DNA from: Candidatus Latescibacterota bacterium
GTDB lineage: Bacteria > Latescibacterota > Latescibacteria > Latescibacterales > Latescibacteraceae
DNA: 5,964 nucleotides
NCBI GenBank assembly: GCA_018656855.1
Contig: JABHYP010000546.1
Location: forward strand, 1-5,964
Direction of reading: 5' to 3'
The position numbers and the translations under genes were made by a program. This document shows, piece by piece, positions 3,968-5,964 of the stretch. How positions within the stretch are numbered: position 1 is the first letter of the stretch; each line of letters opens with the position of its first letter. The notes below the pieces were generated by a model that worked only from the letters and a program-made list of their open reading frames with translations, was not told where the DNA came from and made no database searches.

Positions 3968-5964
3968 GTTGACCAATTCACAATTTCCGTGAACACTGGC
4001 ACTATGGCCGGAGGAACTCAGAATTTTATTCAAACTGCAGGAGCTGTAGATGTTCCTGTACTTATTCTTGATTTTACGAATGATGATACCGTGTCAAAGG
4101 TTCTCAATTCGTTTGTTTTGACAACAGGCGGTAATAATGCCTCTACTGATGAAAGTCAAGATGCTGACGAGGCTGATTTGTTTGCCTATCATGATGTCAA
4201 TGAAAACGGTATTGTTGACCCGGCCGACACCAAGGTTCAAACAACTGCAGTAGTCATTCCGGTAACAACCGGTGCCGCTGTAGAGTTGGCTTTTGGTCTT
4301 GACGTAGATGTAACTGTCGCTGCAGGGGCTACAGAAACGATAATCATTACAGCGGATTTTACTGCTGATTTCACAAATACAACCGCTGATGATGTCATCG
4401 ATCTGATATGGGCCAATGCAGGAACGGCTCCGGTTACTACTCCGGCAACCGCTGCATTTGTCGATACCGGAACTGCAGCTCAAGATGCCGGTGATACCGC
4501 TAACACACCGGATATTACTGCTGTAGATATTGTAGCCAACGAAGTTACCATAATTGATACACCTGCTACGGCACTTGCTTCCAGGGTAGTTGGTAATAAA
4601 GCACAGAACGTAGCTGTGCTGGGGGGTAGACTTACCAACACCAGTGCTGTTAACAACCGCATGATAACTTCATTTACGCTCAAAGACGGTACTTGGGAAG
4701 CCGTTGTAGGTGATGTGAATACCGCGCGTCTTTACCTTGACGCCGGTTCTTCAATTGGTGCTTATGACACGGGCGACCTTCTGCTTTCAACCGATACATC
4801 TATAAGTGCGATAGCAGAGGCTCTAGAAATATTAGGCCTTCATCTGGCACCACTTGCAACAGCCGATATACTTGTTGTATTCGACCTCTCAGGTACTGGT
4901 GGTGTACCAGGGGAGTCTTTGGTGGCATCTGCCCAAGAAGACATTATTGTTGAATTCGGTGATGCAGCTCTCAATGTCGATGGGCAGGAGGCAATTGATG
5001 ATGCAGGTGCTGCTCATGCTCCTGTTACCGTGGATATTGAACCCCTAACAATTACCGCAGTTGAGACGCAGGACTTAGATGGCGATGGACTACTCGATCA
5101 TCTTAAACTTACCGCTTCCGATAACGTGAGCGACAGTAAGTGGGGTTCCCTGAGTGCAGTCGACCTCCAGATTCAAGACAGTGCTGGTGGTAGTGATGCA
5201 ACTCTCGAACCTTTCGACAGTACCACCAATGGTGATACAGCTAACAATACTGTTATCTACCAGGGTTTTGTCGAGAGTTCTATGTTAGCTGCAGACAGAG
5301 GTACTGATGGCTTGCCGGATATTGTACTTGTATCTGGCAACTACGTTACTAACGCGAATGGTACAAAATCGCTGCTCGCGTTCACTGGTTATAATGCCGG
5401 CGGATCTCCTGAGCTTCAGGTCGCTACAGTTGACAAGGCTGCTCCGATTGTTTATAGTGCATACACCGGGGACACTGAGCCTGACGGCCATGGAGATCAG
5501 ATTACGGTCACGTTTTCTGAAGCGATGAAGAACGATAATGCAAATTCTTACCAGGGAGTAACGTTTTCAGATGCAATTTTCGGTGAATATATAGCTACAG
5601 CTGGAACGGTAACTGGTTCATCTATCGTTTATACCGTTACCGAAAAGGGTGCGTACGACACCGAATCCAAACCGGGATTCACTTACAATGCCACTACTGG
5701 TGGCCTCAAGGATGCCAATGATGTAGAGGTTGAAGAAGGTGTTCTACAACAATCCGAAACCGAGGATAAAACGCCTCCAGCTATCATATCTGCCATGACC
5801 GGAGATAACTTAAACGACGAGGCGTACGCTGGTGTCACTCTTTTTGAGACCGCTGGGCCGAACGGCCGTATTGAAACTCTTGTTCTCACATTGTCGGAAG
5901 CCATTCAGTCGAATGGCGATGGTGACATAGACGATATTATTGGTCTGTTAACCATCAGACATCC
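3902..5964 (+). CDS. Large exported Ig-like/calcium-binding-type surface protein (partial, 3' end outside window)
   Basis: The frame is open for 687 full codons to the window edge with no stop. Residues 1-22 are a signal peptide (MKFK, hydrophobic core, AFA cleavage before VDQ). The mature part has no cysteine and is rich in Thr, Asp, Ala and Val. It is very acidic: no Lys or Arg occurs between K111 and R228. Two related beta-rich domains come first (about 23-170 and 204-345), joined by a Thr/Ala/Pro linker. The first holds an EF-hand/dockerin-like loop DVNENGIVDPAD (98-109). From residue 378 come Ig-like repeats with a boundary like D-K-(A/T)-x-P-x-(I/V)-x-S-A-x-T-G-D, acidic DLDGDGLLD (391-399) or DGHGD (528-532) loops, and TVTFSEAM (535-542) or VLTLSEAI (661-668). 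It is probably an S-layer, adhesin or scaffold-type extracellular protein stabilised by calcium. The anchor, if any, is beyond the window. The exact family is not recognised. Confidence 0.85.
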   Translation, partial: MKFKSILFVLCLTMVFSASAFAVDQFTISVNTGTMAGGTQNFIQTAGAVDVPVLILDFTNDDTVSKVLNSFVLTTGGNNASTDESQDADEADLFAYHDVNENGIVDPADTKVQTTAVVIPVTTGAAVELAFGLDVDVTVAAGATETIIITADFTADFTNTTADDVIDLIWANAGTAPVTTPATAAFVDTGTAAQDAGDTANTPDITAVDIVANEVTIIDTPATALASRVVGNKAQNVAVLGGRLTNTSAVNNRMITSFTLKDGTWEAVVGDVNTARLYLDAGSSIGAYDTGDLLLSTDTSISAIAEALEILGLHLAPLATADILVVFDLSGTGGVPGESLVASAQEDIIVEFGDAALNVDGQEAIDDAGAAHAPVTVDIEPLTITAVETQDLDGDGLLDHLKLTASDNVSDSKWGSLSAVDLQIQDSAGGSDATLEPFDSTTNGDTANNTVIYQGFVESSMLAADRGTDGLPDIVLVSGNYVTNANGTKSLLAFTGYNAGGSPELQVATVDKAAPIVYSAYTGDTEPDGHGDQITVTFSEAMKNDNANSYQGVTFSDAIFGEYIATAGTVTGSSIVYTVTEKGAYDTESKPGFTYNATTGGLKDANDVEVEEGVLQQSETEDKTPPAIISAMTGDNLNDEAYAGVTLFETAGPNGRIETLVLTLSEAIQSNGDGDIDDIIGLLTIRH
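4193..4228 (+). other. EF-hand/dockerin-like calcium loop
   Basis: Residues 98-109 read DVNENGIVDPAD. Positions 1, 3, 5, 9 and 12 of the loop are oxygen ligands (D, N, N, D, D), position 6 is Gly and position 8 is a hydrophobic Val, matching the canonical 12-residue loop. Only one clear loop is seen, without a paired dockerin copy. It therefore more likely stabilises the beta domain than acts as a cohesin-binding dockerin. Confidence 0.6.
5033..5964 (+). repeat. Ig-like domain repeats in the surface protein (at least three units)
   Basis: Three protein-level units start at residues 378, 511 and 622 (lengths 133, 111 and at least 66). Each opens with an Asp-led linker and a TAV/SAY/SAM segment. 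An acidic loop and then a strand ending in TASDNV, TFSEAM or TLSEAI follow. The second unit ends with the GGLKDANDVEVEEG type of strand. The DNA has diverged, so the units are recognisable only as protein. The pattern resembles repeats in giant bacterial surface proteins, and more copies are likely to the right of the window. Confidence 0.7.

Noticed and set aside
4094..4683. Open frames on the minus strand (129 and 67 residues) inside the surface protein gene
   Set aside because: The + strand frame through the same DNA is continuous for 687 codons with a signal peptide and domain structure. The minus frames have Ser/Cys-rich, low-complexity translations typical of antisense shadows.

Overview
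The window looks bacterial: compact same-strand genes with Shine-Dalgarno sites, one TTG start and a two-subunit iron-sulfur fumarase. The set fits an anaerobic or microaerophilic Gram-negative or environmental candidate-phylum lineage (Desulfobacterota, Nitrospirota, Omnitrophota and similar). The phylum cannot be fixed from this sequence, and the guess rests on gene content only.

Layout, all on the + strand. (1) Positions 2-412 are the C-terminal half of the class I fumarate hydratase alpha subunit, cut by the left window edge. The beta subunit (416-949) follows after 3 bases. (2) Positions 996-3041 encode a polytopic membrane protein with a GT-C/TMTC-like core and seven 34-residue TPRs at its C-terminus. 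(3) Positions 3042-3901 are an A+T-rich gap of about 860 bases with no convincing full-size gene. It holds three tandem 18-bp G-rich repeats, a perfect CRP-type palindrome next to an extended -10 box, a consensus -35 box with a weaker -10, and a leader just before the next gene. (4) Position 3902 to the right edge is the N-terminal part (687 complete codons) of a large exported, acidic, cysteine-free, beta-rich surface protein. It has a clear signal peptide, a duplicated N-terminal domain, an EF-hand/dockerin-like loop and Ig-like repeats with DxDGDG and TFSEAM motifs. It has no stop codon in the window.

The fumarase genes form a TCA-cycle (oxidative or reductive) unit, and the TMTC-like gene may be read through from it. 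The surface protein gene appears to be separately transcribed from a long leader. The most interesting site is 3808-3904. There a 17-codon leader ORF with a strong Shine-Dalgarno ends at an ATGATG stop/start overlap, immediately before a hairpin that buries the surface gene's own Shine-Dalgarno. This suggests translational coupling. A second idea is that the TMTC-like enzyme glycosylates the neighbouring Thr-rich, calcium-binding-type protein, by analogy with eukaryotic TMTCs and cadherins. Both are inferences.
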